NCBI GenBank assembly: GCA_040751985.1
Contig: JBFMFU010000003.1
Span: forward strand, 1-64,000
Direction: 5' to 3'
Source: Desulfoferula sp040751985
GTDB taxonomy: Bacteria > Desulfobacterota > Desulfarculia > Desulfarculales > Desulfarculaceae
Length of the DNA: 64,000 nt
The stretch's first letter is position 1. Each line of letters opens with the position of its first letter. Below are positions 15,675-22,929 of the stretch, piece after piece. A program made the position numbers and the translations under genes. A model generated the notes under the pieces. That model did not search any database. It was not told the DNA's origin and was given only the letters and a program-made list of their open reading frames with translations.

Positions 15675-15763
15675 TGGTTCTAAGCCTGCCCCCGGCTAAA
15701 GGTGCGGGCCCAGAGGCCCTGCCCTCCTGCCGGGATGCTAAATCGAAAATAATATCGGAGCAG

Positions 15764-15793
15764 CATTTCTAGGTCTGCCATTTCTAGGCCTGC
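15764..15793. repeat. 15-bp tandem repeat across the 3' end of the GcvH-like gene
   Basis: Two head-to-tail copies of CATTTCTAGG(T/C)CTGC lie next to each other, differing at one base. One copy covers the stop codon of the GcvH-like gene and the other lies just past it, each containing a CTA that reads as TAG on the coding strand. This looks like a small local duplication and has no obvious function. Confidence 0.55.
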
Positions 15794-16221
15794 TCCTGGT
15801 TCATGCGATCGATCTCGCCCTGGACCCAGTCGGCGTAGGCCTGGCCCTGCATCAGGGCCCCCAGCTCGGCCTCTAAGTCGCTGGGCTTTATCTTGCATAT
15901 CCAGCCCGCGCCGTAGCAGTCGGCGTTGATCAGCTCGGGCTCGTCCTCCAGGGCCTCGTTGCCCGCGGCCACAGCGCCCGACACCGGGGCGTAGACCCGG
16001 CCCACCCACTTGCCGCTCTCGATGGAGCCGAAGGGCTTGCCCTGGGTCACCTCGTCGTCCTCGGCGGGCACGTCCACGAAGGTGATCTCGCCGGCCAGCT
16101 TTTGGGTCAGGTCCGTGGTGCCCATGACCACCAGATCGCCCTCCACCCGGGCCCAGAAGTGGTTTTGGTCGTAGTAGAACTCGTCGGGAAAGTTATAGCC
16201 GGCTACCTCCATGCACTGCAC
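15784..16221 (-). CDS. GcvH-like lipoyl-carrier protein in an Hdr-like cluster
   Basis: The 145-residue protein has the glycine cleavage H-protein fold. HFWARVEGDLVVMGTTD matches the family start, and Lys71 in SIESGKWVGRVYAPVSG is the predicted lipoylation site. The NEALEDEPELINADCYGAGW segment is also typical. It is about 15 residues longer than usual at the C-terminus. No glycine cleavage P, T or L genes are in the window. It lies about 110 bp after hdrB-like, in the same direction. Lipoate-binding H-like proteins are known partners of the sulfur-oxidising Hdr-like (sHdr) system, so a lipoyl shuttle for the neighbouring Hdr proteins is possible. A -10-like TATGAT at 16305-16310 on this strand could also drive it separately. 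Confidence 0.85.
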   Translation of the reverse strand: MQCMEVAGYNFPDEFYYDQNHFWARVEGDLVVMGTTDLTQKLAGEITFVDVPAEDDEVTQGKPFGSIESGKWVGRVYAPVSGAVAAGNEALEDEPELINADCYGAGWICKIKPSDLEAELGALMQGQAYADWVQGEIDRMNQEQA

Positions 16222-16330
16222 TCCTTGACTGGGCCCCCAGGGGGGCGTTTGGCTGTAGCGGGTCGGGCGCGGCGGGCGCCCGCTGTGGTTTCTGGTGTAG
16301 CTATATCATAGCACAGGGTCCGGGCGCGAC

Positions 16331-17206
16331 CTATTGTGCCAGGGCCTCTAAAAGCTCCTTGGGCTTGGCCCGGTTGAGGCTGAAACCCAGCTCGTCCGGG
16401 CTCAGGCCCAGGCCCAGGCCCATTAGCTGGGTCAGGTAAATCACCGGTACCGCCAGCTTGGTCTCCAGGGACTTGGCGATCTTCTTCTGCTGGCCCTCGT
16501 ACATCACGTTGCAGAAGGGGCAGACCAGCACCAGGGCCGTGACCGCGGCGGCGTTCAGCTCTTTCAGCTTGGCCCCGGCCAGGCGGCCGGCCAACTCCTC
16601 GTCCACGCCCAGCACCCCGCCGCCGCAGCACTCCTTGAGGCTGGGGTGGTTCAGGGCCTTGGCGCCGGTGGCCTCTATGAGCTGGGCCAGGGAGTGCGGG
16701 TCCTCGGGGTCGTCCAGGCCGTCCAGAGCCTGGCTGGGCTTCAGGTAGTGGCAGCCGTAGTGGGGCGCAAAGGTGAACTGGCTCAGGTCGCGCACCATCT
16801 GGGCCTGGATGGCCTCCAGGCCCAGCTCGGCCAGCAGGAAGCGCACCAAGTGGGTCACCCGCACGCCGGGCCGGTAGCTGAGCCCCACCGCGGCCAGGCG
16901 CTCATTGACCTCCGCGGCGGCCCCTGGGTCGCGGCTCAGGTGGTGCTCGGCCTCGGCCAGGTGGGCCGCGCAGGCCGAGCACAGGCAGACCATGGGCAGG
17001 CCGTGGGCCTTGGCCTGGGCCAGGGCCTTGGCGGCCACGGTCAGGGCCGCGGCCTGGTCCACGCCCTTGAGGGGGAAGCCGCAGCAGGCCAGGGCCGGGT
17101 CGTCCACCAGCTCCAGGTCCAGCTTGGCCGCCACCTTGCGCGCCGACAGCTCGTAGTTGAGGTTGCGCACCGGCACCGTGCAGCCCAGGAACAAGAGCGC
17201 CTTCAT
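16331..17206 (-). CDS. HdrB-like CCG-domain protein
   Basis: The 291-residue protein has two cysteine-rich CCG domains as in heterodisulfide reductase subunit B. The first has FLGCTVPVRN, ALACCGFPLKG and CLCSACAAHL. The second has HYGCHYLKP, LKECCGGGVLG and VCPFCNVMYEG. In HdrB these ligate non-cubane 4Fe-4S clusters that reduce disulfides. All cysteines expected for both domains appear to be present. The start ATG 17206 overlaps the stop of hdrC-like by four bases. It is cytoplasmic and should pair with the HdrC-like protein. Confidence 0.9.
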   Translation of the reverse strand: MKALLFLGCTVPVRNLNYELSARKVAAKLDLELVDDPALACCGFPLKGVDQAAALTVAAKALAQAKAHGLPMVCLCSACAAHLAEAEHHLSRDPGAAAEVNERLAAVGLSYRPGVRVTHLVRFLLAELGLEAIQAQMVRDLSQFTFAPHYGCHYLKPSQALDGLDDPEDPHSLAQLIEATGAKALNHPSLKECCGGGVLGVDEELAGRLAGAKLKELNAAAVTALVLVCPFCNVMYEGQQKKIAKSLETKLAVPVIYLTQLMGLGLGLSPDELGFSLNRAKPKELLEALAQ

Positions 17207-17703
17207 GCCGGCTCCTCCCCGGACCCCTCGCCCTCGGGGGCGATATTCAGCAGGCGCTGGAAGTCCTGGGGCCGCTCCTCCACCGGCGGCAGGCCCAGCT
17301 TGGCGCGCTTCTCATTCTCGAACTCGCTCACCTGCAGCAGGCGGCCGTGCTTGGCCAGAAGCGAGGCCCCGGCCCGGGCTGCCGGCGGCGCGCAGCCGGC
17401 CCGCGCGGCGATGTTCTTGATGGCCGTGAGCACGTCGGTGAAGCGCACCTGCTGGGGGCAGACCTCGGCGCAGGAGTAGCAGGCCGAGCAGCGCCAGATC
17501 AGGGGCGAGGCCAGCACCTCCTCCCGCCGGCCCAGGAGCGTAAGGCGGATGATGCGGCGGGGGTCGTAGCCGGGCAGGTGCCCGGCCACCGGGCAGCGGG
17601 CGCTGCAGGCCGCGCAGGCGAAGCAGGACTTGAGCCCCTGGCCGCCGGGCTCGGCGGCCACCTGGTGCTTGAAGCCGGGATCGCCGTCGTTGAGGCGCAT
17701 CAT
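17203..17703 (-). CDS. HdrC-like 4Fe-4S protein
   Basis: The 166-residue protein carries two 4Fe-4S motifs (CFACAACSARCPVAG and CSACYSCAEVCPQQV) and the helical C-terminal part of HdrC. It would wire electrons between the HdrA-like flavoproteins and HdrB-like. It overlaps the genes on both sides by four bases, so the three subunits are translationally coupled. Confidence 0.9.
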   Translation of the reverse strand: MMRLNDGDPGFKHQVAAEPGGQGLKSCFACAACSARCPVAGHLPGYDPRRIIRLTLLGRREEVLASPLIWRCSACYSCAEVCPQQVRFTDVLTAIKNIAARAGCAPPAARAGASLLAKHGRLLQVSEFENEKRAKLGLPPVEERPQDFQRLLNIAPEGEGSGEEPA

Positions 17704-19559
17704 CCCTCCAGGGCCCCGGCGGCCATCTGGTCCACGGCCTGGGCCAGGGCGCGGGGCTGGTTGGAGGCCAGGTGCAAGAACTGCACGCTCTCTGGGTCTA
17801 GACCCAGCTCGCCCAGGGTCTGGGACGCCTGCTCAGTGCGCAGGCGGGCGCGCAGGTTGCCGCTGACCGAGCGGCAGTTGCCGTCGTGGCAGCCGGCCAC
17901 CAGCACCCCCCGGGCACCCAGTTCCAGGGCCTTCATGATCAGGTGCATCCCCACCCGGCCGGCGCAGACCACCGGCTGCATCACCAGCCCGGCCGGCCAG
18001 ACGTGGCCGCCGGCGCTCAGCTCGCCCACGGCGGGCATAGCCGAGTTGGCGCAGGCGAACAGCACCAGGCGCGGCTGGGCGGCCAGGGCCAGGGCGCGCT
18101 CCAGGCCGGCGAACATCTCGGGGTTGGACCAGCCCGGCGGCGCGATGGCCTGGGCCGGGCACTCGGCCGCGCAGACCCCGCAGGCCACACAGCCCGCTGG
18201 CGCGCACTGGATGCTGTCCACGATGTGCCGGGGCACGCCATGCGGGCAGGTGCGCACGCAGGTCAGGCAGCGGGCGCAGATCTTGTCCCGCACCACGGGC
18301 ATGGGCACCAGCTTGCCGGTCAGGCGCTCGTGCAGGTCCGCGGCCGCGTCGGCGGCTTCCTCCCGGCGGGCCGCGCCAGGGGCGGTGCCGCGCAGGGCGC
18401 CCAAGATGTACAGGCCCGTGCGGCTGCTGCGGCCGCCGCTGAAGCGGGGGTTGTCCGGCAGCAGGGCCGGCCAGGAGGGCCAGAGCAGGCGGTTGTCCAG
18501 GAAGGCCGGCCTGGGGGCCGCGGCCTGGTCGGCCAGCACGATCAGGTCCGGGGCCAGCTCCAGGTCCTCGCCCAGCAGGGGGTCGGGCCAGGCCAGCAGC
18601 CGGCCGCCCTCCCTGACCGTCAGTTCGCCAGGGGCCACCCGCATGGCCAGCACCCCGGCTTGGCGGCATTCACGGAACAGGCGCTCGCCGCCCTCGCTGG
18701 CCACCCTGGCCTCGCTGAACAGCAGCGCCACCTGCAACCGGGGCCGCTGGGCCAGGGCCAGGGCCGCCCGCAGGGCGCGGCTAAAGGAGTCGGCGGTGAG
18801 CGGCCGGGCGGTGCCGGCCAGGACCGCCGCGTAGAGCCAGCCGTCCGGCGGGCCGGATATCTCCTGGGCCTGGAGCTGCCACACGGGCCGGGTCAGGGCC
18901 GGGTCCAGGCCGTCCACCTCGCAGGAGACGCTCCACTGCCCGGCTGGGGCCAGCACCACCGCGCCGAAGGTCTGGGTGGCCGCGCCCTGGGGCCCGGCCA
19001 GGCGGGCCCGGAAGGCCCCGGCCGCGCCGGTCAGCTCCGTCAGCTCGGTCTGGGGGGCCAGGGTCACCGAGGCCGGCAGTTGGGCGGCCAGGAGGCTCAC
19101 CTCCTCGGGGTCGTCGTCCTGGCCGGGGGTGTGGGCCGCCGCCAAGGGCGTGGCCAGGAGCACCGGGTGGCCCAGGGCCGCCGCCTCGTAGGCCGCGGCC
19201 AGGGCGGCCAGCCCGGCCCCGGCCACCAGCACGTTCAGGGCCGGCTGGGGGGCGTAGACCGGGGGCAGGGTGGCCAGGGCGGCCCGCCCGGCGGCGCGGG
19301 CCACGGCCGCGGCCGCCCGGGCCAGGCGCAGGGCGTCGTCTCCGCCGCCCACCTCCAAGGCCAGATCCAGCCAGGCCACGGGCAGGCCCAGCAGGCGCCT
19401 CTTGAGGGCCGGCGGGGCCGCGGCCTCGGGCGCGGTGACCACCACCGCCTCGACGAGACCGCCGCGGTCCAGCGCCACGCCGGCGGCCCGGGCCACCAGC
19501 TCCGGGGCCAGGCCCTCTAGGCCGGGCCGCTCCAGCCAGACCAGGCTCACCCTAGCCAC
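17700..19559 (-). CDS. HdrA-like/MvhD fusion protein with degenerate Rossmann motif
   Basis: GTG 19559 is chosen because AGGAGG lies six bases upstream, which gives 619 residues. The N-terminal half contains a Rossmann-like segment whose dinucleotide motif is GAGLAA, not GxGxxG. A domain with two 4Fe-4S motifs follows (CARCLTCVRTCP, CVACGVCAAECP). The C-terminal 140 residues are an MvhD/FlpD domain (VLFACANSAMP, VVCAGRVGMHLIMKALELGA, VAGCHDGNCRSVSGN). In methanogens and sulfate reducers MvhD links HdrA to hydrogenase or formate dehydrogenase. Here the partner is not encoded nearby. The weakened motif suggests that FAD binding rests mainly with the upstream HdrA-like protein. The first eight bases overlap that gene's end. 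Confidence 0.85.
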   Translation of the reverse strand: MARVSLVWLERPGLEGLAPELVARAAGVALDRGGLVEAVVVTAPEAAAPPALKRRLLGLPVAWLDLALEVGGGDDALRLARAAAAVARAAGRAALATLPPVYAPQPALNVLVAGAGLAALAAAYEAAALGHPVLLATPLAAAHTPGQDDDPEEVSLLAAQLPASVTLAPQTELTELTGAAGAFRARLAGPQGAATQTFGAVVLAPAGQWSVSCEVDGLDPALTRPVWQLQAQEISGPPDGWLYAAVLAGTARPLTADSFSRALRAALALAQRPRLQVALLFSEARVASEGGERLFRECRQAGVLAMRVAPGELTVREGGRLLAWPDPLLGEDLELAPDLIVLADQAAAPRPAFLDNRLLWPSWPALLPDNPRFSGGRSSRTGLYILGALRGTAPGAARREEAADAAADLHERLTGKLVPMPVVRDKICARCLTCVRTCPHGVPRHIVDSIQCAPAGCVACGVCAAECPAQAIAPPGWSNPEMFAGLERALALAAQPRLVLFACANSAMPAVGELSAGGHVWPAGLVMQPVVCAGRVGMHLIMKALELGARGVLVAGCHDGNCRSVSGNLRARLRTEQASQTLGELGLDPESVQFLHLASNQPRALAQAVDQMAAGALEG

Positions 19560-20634
19560 GGCCCGCCTCCTGGGCGACGTGGGCGGCGGCGGCCGCGGCG
19601 GCCAGGCCGGCGTGGTCGATGCTCTCGGCCAGGGAGCGCGGCCCCCGGCAGGCCCCGGCCACGTACACGCCGGGCGCGCCGGCGGCCACCGGGGCCTGGG
19701 GCTGGCCCAGGAAGCCGTCCACGATGCGGGCCAGGCCGAACATCTGGGCCAGGGCGGCGGCCCCGGCCGGTGGGCCCAGGCCCTGGCTGAGCACCACCAG
19801 ATCAAAGGCCTCGCGCCGCTGCGCTCCGTCGGCCAGGGCGAAGACCACCTCCGGGCCGGTCGCGCCCAGGGCCACCTCGCCGGGCATGGCCCGCAGGAAG
19901 CGCAGCTCTTGCCTCAGCTCGGCCAGCTCCTCTTCCCAGGCCCGGCCGTAGTCCTGCACGTCCATGTGGAAGAAGGCGATGTCCATCTCCGGCCGGCCGG
20001 CCTTGAGCAGGCGGGCCAGGCGCAGGGCGTAGCCGCAGCAGACCCGCGAGCACCACAGCCGGCCCAGGGCCTGGTCCCGGGAGCCCACGCACTGGATGAA
20101 GGCCAGCTTGGCCGGCGGGGGCTCATTCTCCCAGGCCCCCAGGGCCAGCCTGGCCTCAAGCTCCAGGGCGCTGATCACCCCCGGCACCCGGCCGTAGCCC
20201 AGGCTGCTTTTCTGGGCCGGGTCAAAGGGCTGCTGCCCCACGGCCAGGATCACGGCCTGGGCGGCCAGGCTGAGGCGGCCGGGCAGGGGCGCGCCAGGGC
20301 CGGCGGCCGCGGGCTGGGCCGGGCCGGCTGGGGCCAGCTCCACCTGCCAGCCGCGGTCACGGGGCTGGGCAGTGGTGGCCAGGGCCGAGGTGTAGATGGT
20401 GATCTGGGGCCGGACAGATGCCTCGGCCAGAAGGTCGGCCAGGCGGCAGGCCCCGCAGCGGGCGCAGGCCGCCACAGCCTTGCAGCAGAAGTCCCGCGCC
20501 CGGCCGCCCAGCACGGGCTCGCGCTCGGCCAGCACGCAGGACAGTCCCCGGCGGGACAGGTCCACGGCCGCGGCCAGGCCGGCCACGCCGCCGCCCAGGA
20601 TCAGGACTGGCGTGCTCTGGGGGGTGTCGCTCAA
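19552..20634 (-). CDS. HdrA-like FAD/4Fe-4S oxidoreductase
   Basis: The protein has an intact FAD Rossmann motif (ILGGGVAGLAAAVDLSRRG) near its start, then ARDFCCKAVAACARCGAC, a single-cluster cysteine pattern (CKAxxxCxxCGxC) reminiscent of sHdrA-type proteins. A second nucleotide-binding part has AFIQCVGSRDQ and CSRVCCGYALRLARLL, as in HdrA. With TTG 20634 it is 360 residues, much shorter than HdrA of methanogens (about 650), because the ferredoxin-like part is on the next gene. The start is uncertain (TTG 20652 is also possible), but a promoter at 20705-20733 rules out a start at 20733. It is the first gene of the Hdr-like operon. Confidence 0.85.
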   Translation of the reverse strand: MSDTPQSTPVLILGGGVAGLAAAVDLSRRGLSCVLAEREPVLGGRARDFCCKAVAACARCGACRLADLLAEASVRPQITIYTSALATTAQPRDRGWQVELAPAGPAQPAAAGPGAPLPGRLSLAAQAVILAVGQQPFDPAQKSSLGYGRVPGVISALELEARLALGAWENEPPPAKLAFIQCVGSRDQALGRLWCSRVCCGYALRLARLLKAGRPEMDIAFFHMDVQDYGRAWEEELAELRQELRFLRAMPGEVALGATGPEVVFALADGAQRREAFDLVVLSQGLGPPAGAAALAQMFGLARIVDGFLGQPQAPVAAGAPGVYVAGACRGPRSLAESIDHAGLAAAAAAAHVAQEAGRG

Positions 20635-20704
20635 GCTGCTGCTAATCTCCAAGGCCAGAGGCCGCCGACTCCGCCCGACGGGCGCGGCCTCCCACCGGGG
20701 CAGA

Positions 20705-20733
20705 GGATATGCCCCCTGTTTTGCGCTTGACAA
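20705..20733 (-). promoter_or_regulatory. Probable promoter of the Hdr-like operon
   Basis: On the reverse strand TTGTCA (20733-20728) and ATATCC (20710-20705) are 17 bp apart. The -35 overlaps the forward TTGACA of the divergent operon, so the two promoters share a nearly palindromic TTGACAA core and could be co-regulated or mutually exclusive. Confidence 0.5.
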
Positions 20734-20755
20734 GCCCCAAGGGCCTGCCTATAGT
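20727..20755 (+). promoter_or_regulatory. Sigma-70 promoter of the dehydratase/ligase operon
   Basis: TTGACA at 20727-20732 and TATAGT at 20750-20755 are separated by 17 bp, nearly consensus. The first gene starts 118 bp downstream of the -10, leaving a leader of about 110 bases. The leader shows AT-rich TAGCTA repeats (20761-20780) but no riboswitch I recognise. Confidence 0.8.
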
Positions 20756-20873
20756 GCAAGTTAGCTAGATTGTAGCTAATTTGTAGTCATCTTGTCCACC
20801 CGTTTTTGGCTTCCGCCGCTGCTTTTTTGGCCCTGGGACCGGCGGCGGGTCGCTGCCGGCTGGAGGCCCCACC

Positions 20874-22109
20874 ATGCCCGAAGCACCGCCGCCCATCGCC
20901 GCCGCCAAGCTGATGAAGAAGCTCATGGCCGAGCATTTCCTGGGCCTGGACCAGGCGGCGCGGGAGGGCAGCCCCAAGGTGGCCTGGTGCACCAGCGTGG
21001 GCCCGGCCGAGCTGCTGCACGCCATGGGCTTCCTGGTCTACTACCCCGAGAACCACGGCGCCCTCTTGGGCGCCACCCGCATGGCCACCGAGACCATCCC
21101 GGTGGCCAACGCCGCCGGCTACAGCCCGGACATCTGCTCCTACCTCACCGCGGACGTGGGCGCTTTCCTCAAAGGCGTCACCCCCCTGACCAAGGCCTAC
21201 GGCATAAAGAGCGTGCCCCGGCCGGACGTGCTGGTGTTCAACACCAACCAGTGCCGGGACGTGCAGGACTGGTTCCAGTGGTACGGCCGCCACTTCGGGG
21301 CGCCGGTGATCGGGGTGCGCACCCAGCGGGGGGTGGGGCCGGTGCTGGACTCCATGGTGGCCGACATCTCCCGCCAGATACAGGCCCTGGTGCCGGCCCT
21401 GGAGAAGATCAGCGGCAACAAGTTCGACATCGATCGCCTGCGCGAGACGGTGGGGCTATCCAAGCGCTGCACGGTGATGTGGCGCCGGGTCTTGGAGTAC
21501 GGGGCCAAGCACCCGGCCCAGCTCAGCTTCTTCGACCACACCATCCACATGGCCCCGGCCGTGGTGCTGCGCGGCCTGCCCGAGGCGGTGCTCTACTACG
21601 AGACCCTCTTGGCCGAGCTGATGGAGAGGGACCAGCAGGGCCTGGCCGCGGTGCCCGGCGAGCGCTTCCGCCTGTACTGGGACGGCATGCCGGTGTGGGG
21701 CCGGCTGCGCATGTTGGGGGACCTGATGGCCTCCCTGAAGACGGCCATCGTGGCCTCCACCTACTGCAACTCCTGGATATTCGACGCCTTCGACGCGGCC
21801 GACCCCTTCGACTCCATGGCCCGGGCCTACCTGGAGCTGTTCATCGTGCGCGACGAGGACTTCAAGGAGCGCTACATCCTGGACCACGTGGCGCTCTACG
21901 ATTGCGACGGGGTGGTCTTCCACGACGCCAAGACCTGCCCCAACAACTCCAACAACCGCTACGCCATGCCCCAACGCCTGCAGGAGCGCCACGGGGTGCC
22001 CACCCTGGTGATCAACGGCGACCTGAACGACCTGCGCTGCTTCAGCGACGAGCAGGCCCGCACCAACCTGGAGGCCTTCGTGGAGCAGATCGAGGAACTG
22101 GCCGCCTGA
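20874..22109 (+). CDS. 2-hydroxyacyl-CoA dehydratase / benzoyl-CoA reductase family subunit
   Basis: The 411-residue protein belongs to the HgdB/HgdC, FldB/C and BcrB/C family of radical CoA enzymes. Three cysteines at family positions probably hold a 4Fe-4S cluster: VAWCTSVGPAELLHAMGF, PDICSYLTADVG and STYCNSWIFDAF. A fourth lies in AKTCPNNSNNRYAMP. These enzymes receive one electron from an ATP-driven activase, encoded next. Classical members have two different subunits, but only one is present here. It may be homomeric or work with a partner elsewhere. Substrate is unknown. The downstream ligase and thiolase suggest an organic acid degraded as a CoA thioester. ATG 20874 lacks a strong ribosome site (CTGGAGGCCCCACC is present). 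Confidence 0.85.
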   Translation: MPEAPPPIAAAKLMKKLMAEHFLGLDQAAREGSPKVAWCTSVGPAELLHAMGFLVYYPENHGALLGATRMATETIPVANAAGYSPDICSYLTADVGAFLKGVTPLTKAYGIKSVPRPDVLVFNTNQCRDVQDWFQWYGRHFGAPVIGVRTQRGVGPVLDSMVADISRQIQALVPALEKISGNKFDIDRLRETVGLSKRCTVMWRRVLEYGAKHPAQLSFFDHTIHMAPAVVLRGLPEAVLYYETLLAELMERDQQGLAAVPGERFRLYWDGMPVWGRLRMLGDLMASLKTAIVASTYCNSWIFDAFDAADPFDSMARAYLELFIVRDEDFKERYILDHVALYDCDGVVFHDAKTCPNNSNNRYAMPQRLQERHGVPTLVINGDLNDLRCFSDEQARTNLEAFVEQIEELAA

Positions 22110-22891
22110 TGGTGACCGGCGGCGTGGACATCGGGGCCAGCGCCACCAAGGCGGCCCTGCTGGACCGCAGGGGCCGGCTGCTGGGCTCGGCGGTGCTGCG
22201 CTCGGGGGTGGACTTCGCCGCCAGCGCAGACAAGGCCCTGCAGGCGGCCCTGGCCGAGGCCGAGCTGACCGCCGACGAGGTGGGGCCCATCTTCGCCTGT
22301 GGCTACGGCCGGGGCAACGCGGCCATTGCCCAGGCCACCCGCACCGAGATCGCCTGCCACGCGGCCGGCGCCTACCACTACTTTCCCCAGGCCCTGACCG
22401 TGGTGGACATCGGCGGCCAGGACAATAAGATCATCAAGGTGGCCGCCGACGGCGCGCGCACCTCGTTCAAGATGAACCGCAAGTGCGCCGCCGGCACCGG
22501 CGCCTTTCTGGAGGAGATGGCCCTGAGGCTGGACCTGCCTCTGGAGGCGCTCAACGGCCTGGCCGCCGGGGCGGCCCAGGAGGCCTCTTTGGGCTCCTAC
22601 TGCACGGTGTTCACCGCCACCGAGGTGCTGGCCAAGATCCGGGCCGGGGTGGCCGTGGCGGCCCTGGTCAAGGGGCTGTTCCGCTCGGTGGTCAAGAGAG
22701 TCCTGGAGATGGACACCCTGGAGGGCACGGTGGTGATGACCGGCGGGGTGGTGGCCCACAACCCGCACCTGGCGGTCATGCTGGCCCAGGAGGCCGGCCG
22801 CGAGGTGCACCTGCCGCCGCACCCCCAGCTCACCGGGGCCATCGGCGCGGCCCTCTTGGCGCGCAAGAGCCTGGAGCAATACGCGGCCTGA
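22109..22891 (+). CDS. Acyl-CoA dehydratase activase (HgdC/BcrA/BadG type ATPase)
   Basis: The 260-residue ASKHA-fold ATPase has the phosphate loop GVDIGASATKAALLD, the second loop TVVDIGGQDNK, and the two cysteines that bridge one 4Fe-4S cluster between monomers (NRKCAAGTGAF and GSYCTVFTATE). The VMTGGVVAHNP segment forms the adenosine site. It transfers an electron to the dehydratase coupled to ATP hydrolysis. The ATG overlaps the preceding TGA by one base (TGATG), so expression is tightly coupled to the dehydratase. Confidence 0.92.
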   Translation: MVTGGVDIGASATKAALLDRRGRLLGSAVLRSGVDFAASADKALQAALAEAELTADEVGPIFACGYGRGNAAIAQATRTEIACHAAGAYHYFPQALTVVDIGGQDNKIIKVAADGARTSFKMNRKCAAGTGAFLEEMALRLDLPLEALNGLAAGAAQEASLGSYCTVFTATEVLAKIRAGVAVAALVKGLFRSVVKRVLEMDTLEGTVVMTGGVVAHNPHLAVMLAQEAGREVHLPPHPQLTGAIGAALLARKSLEQYAA

Positions 22892-22929
22892 GGGGGCCGC
22901 CCATAGGCAAGGGAGGGAGACACGCCATC

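Noticed and set aside
20652..20733. Start of the HdrA-like gene at 20733.
   Set aside because: A reverse-strand promoter with its -10 at 20705-20710 would place transcription start downstream of that codon. The FAD motif is expected within the first 15 residues of the shorter form.
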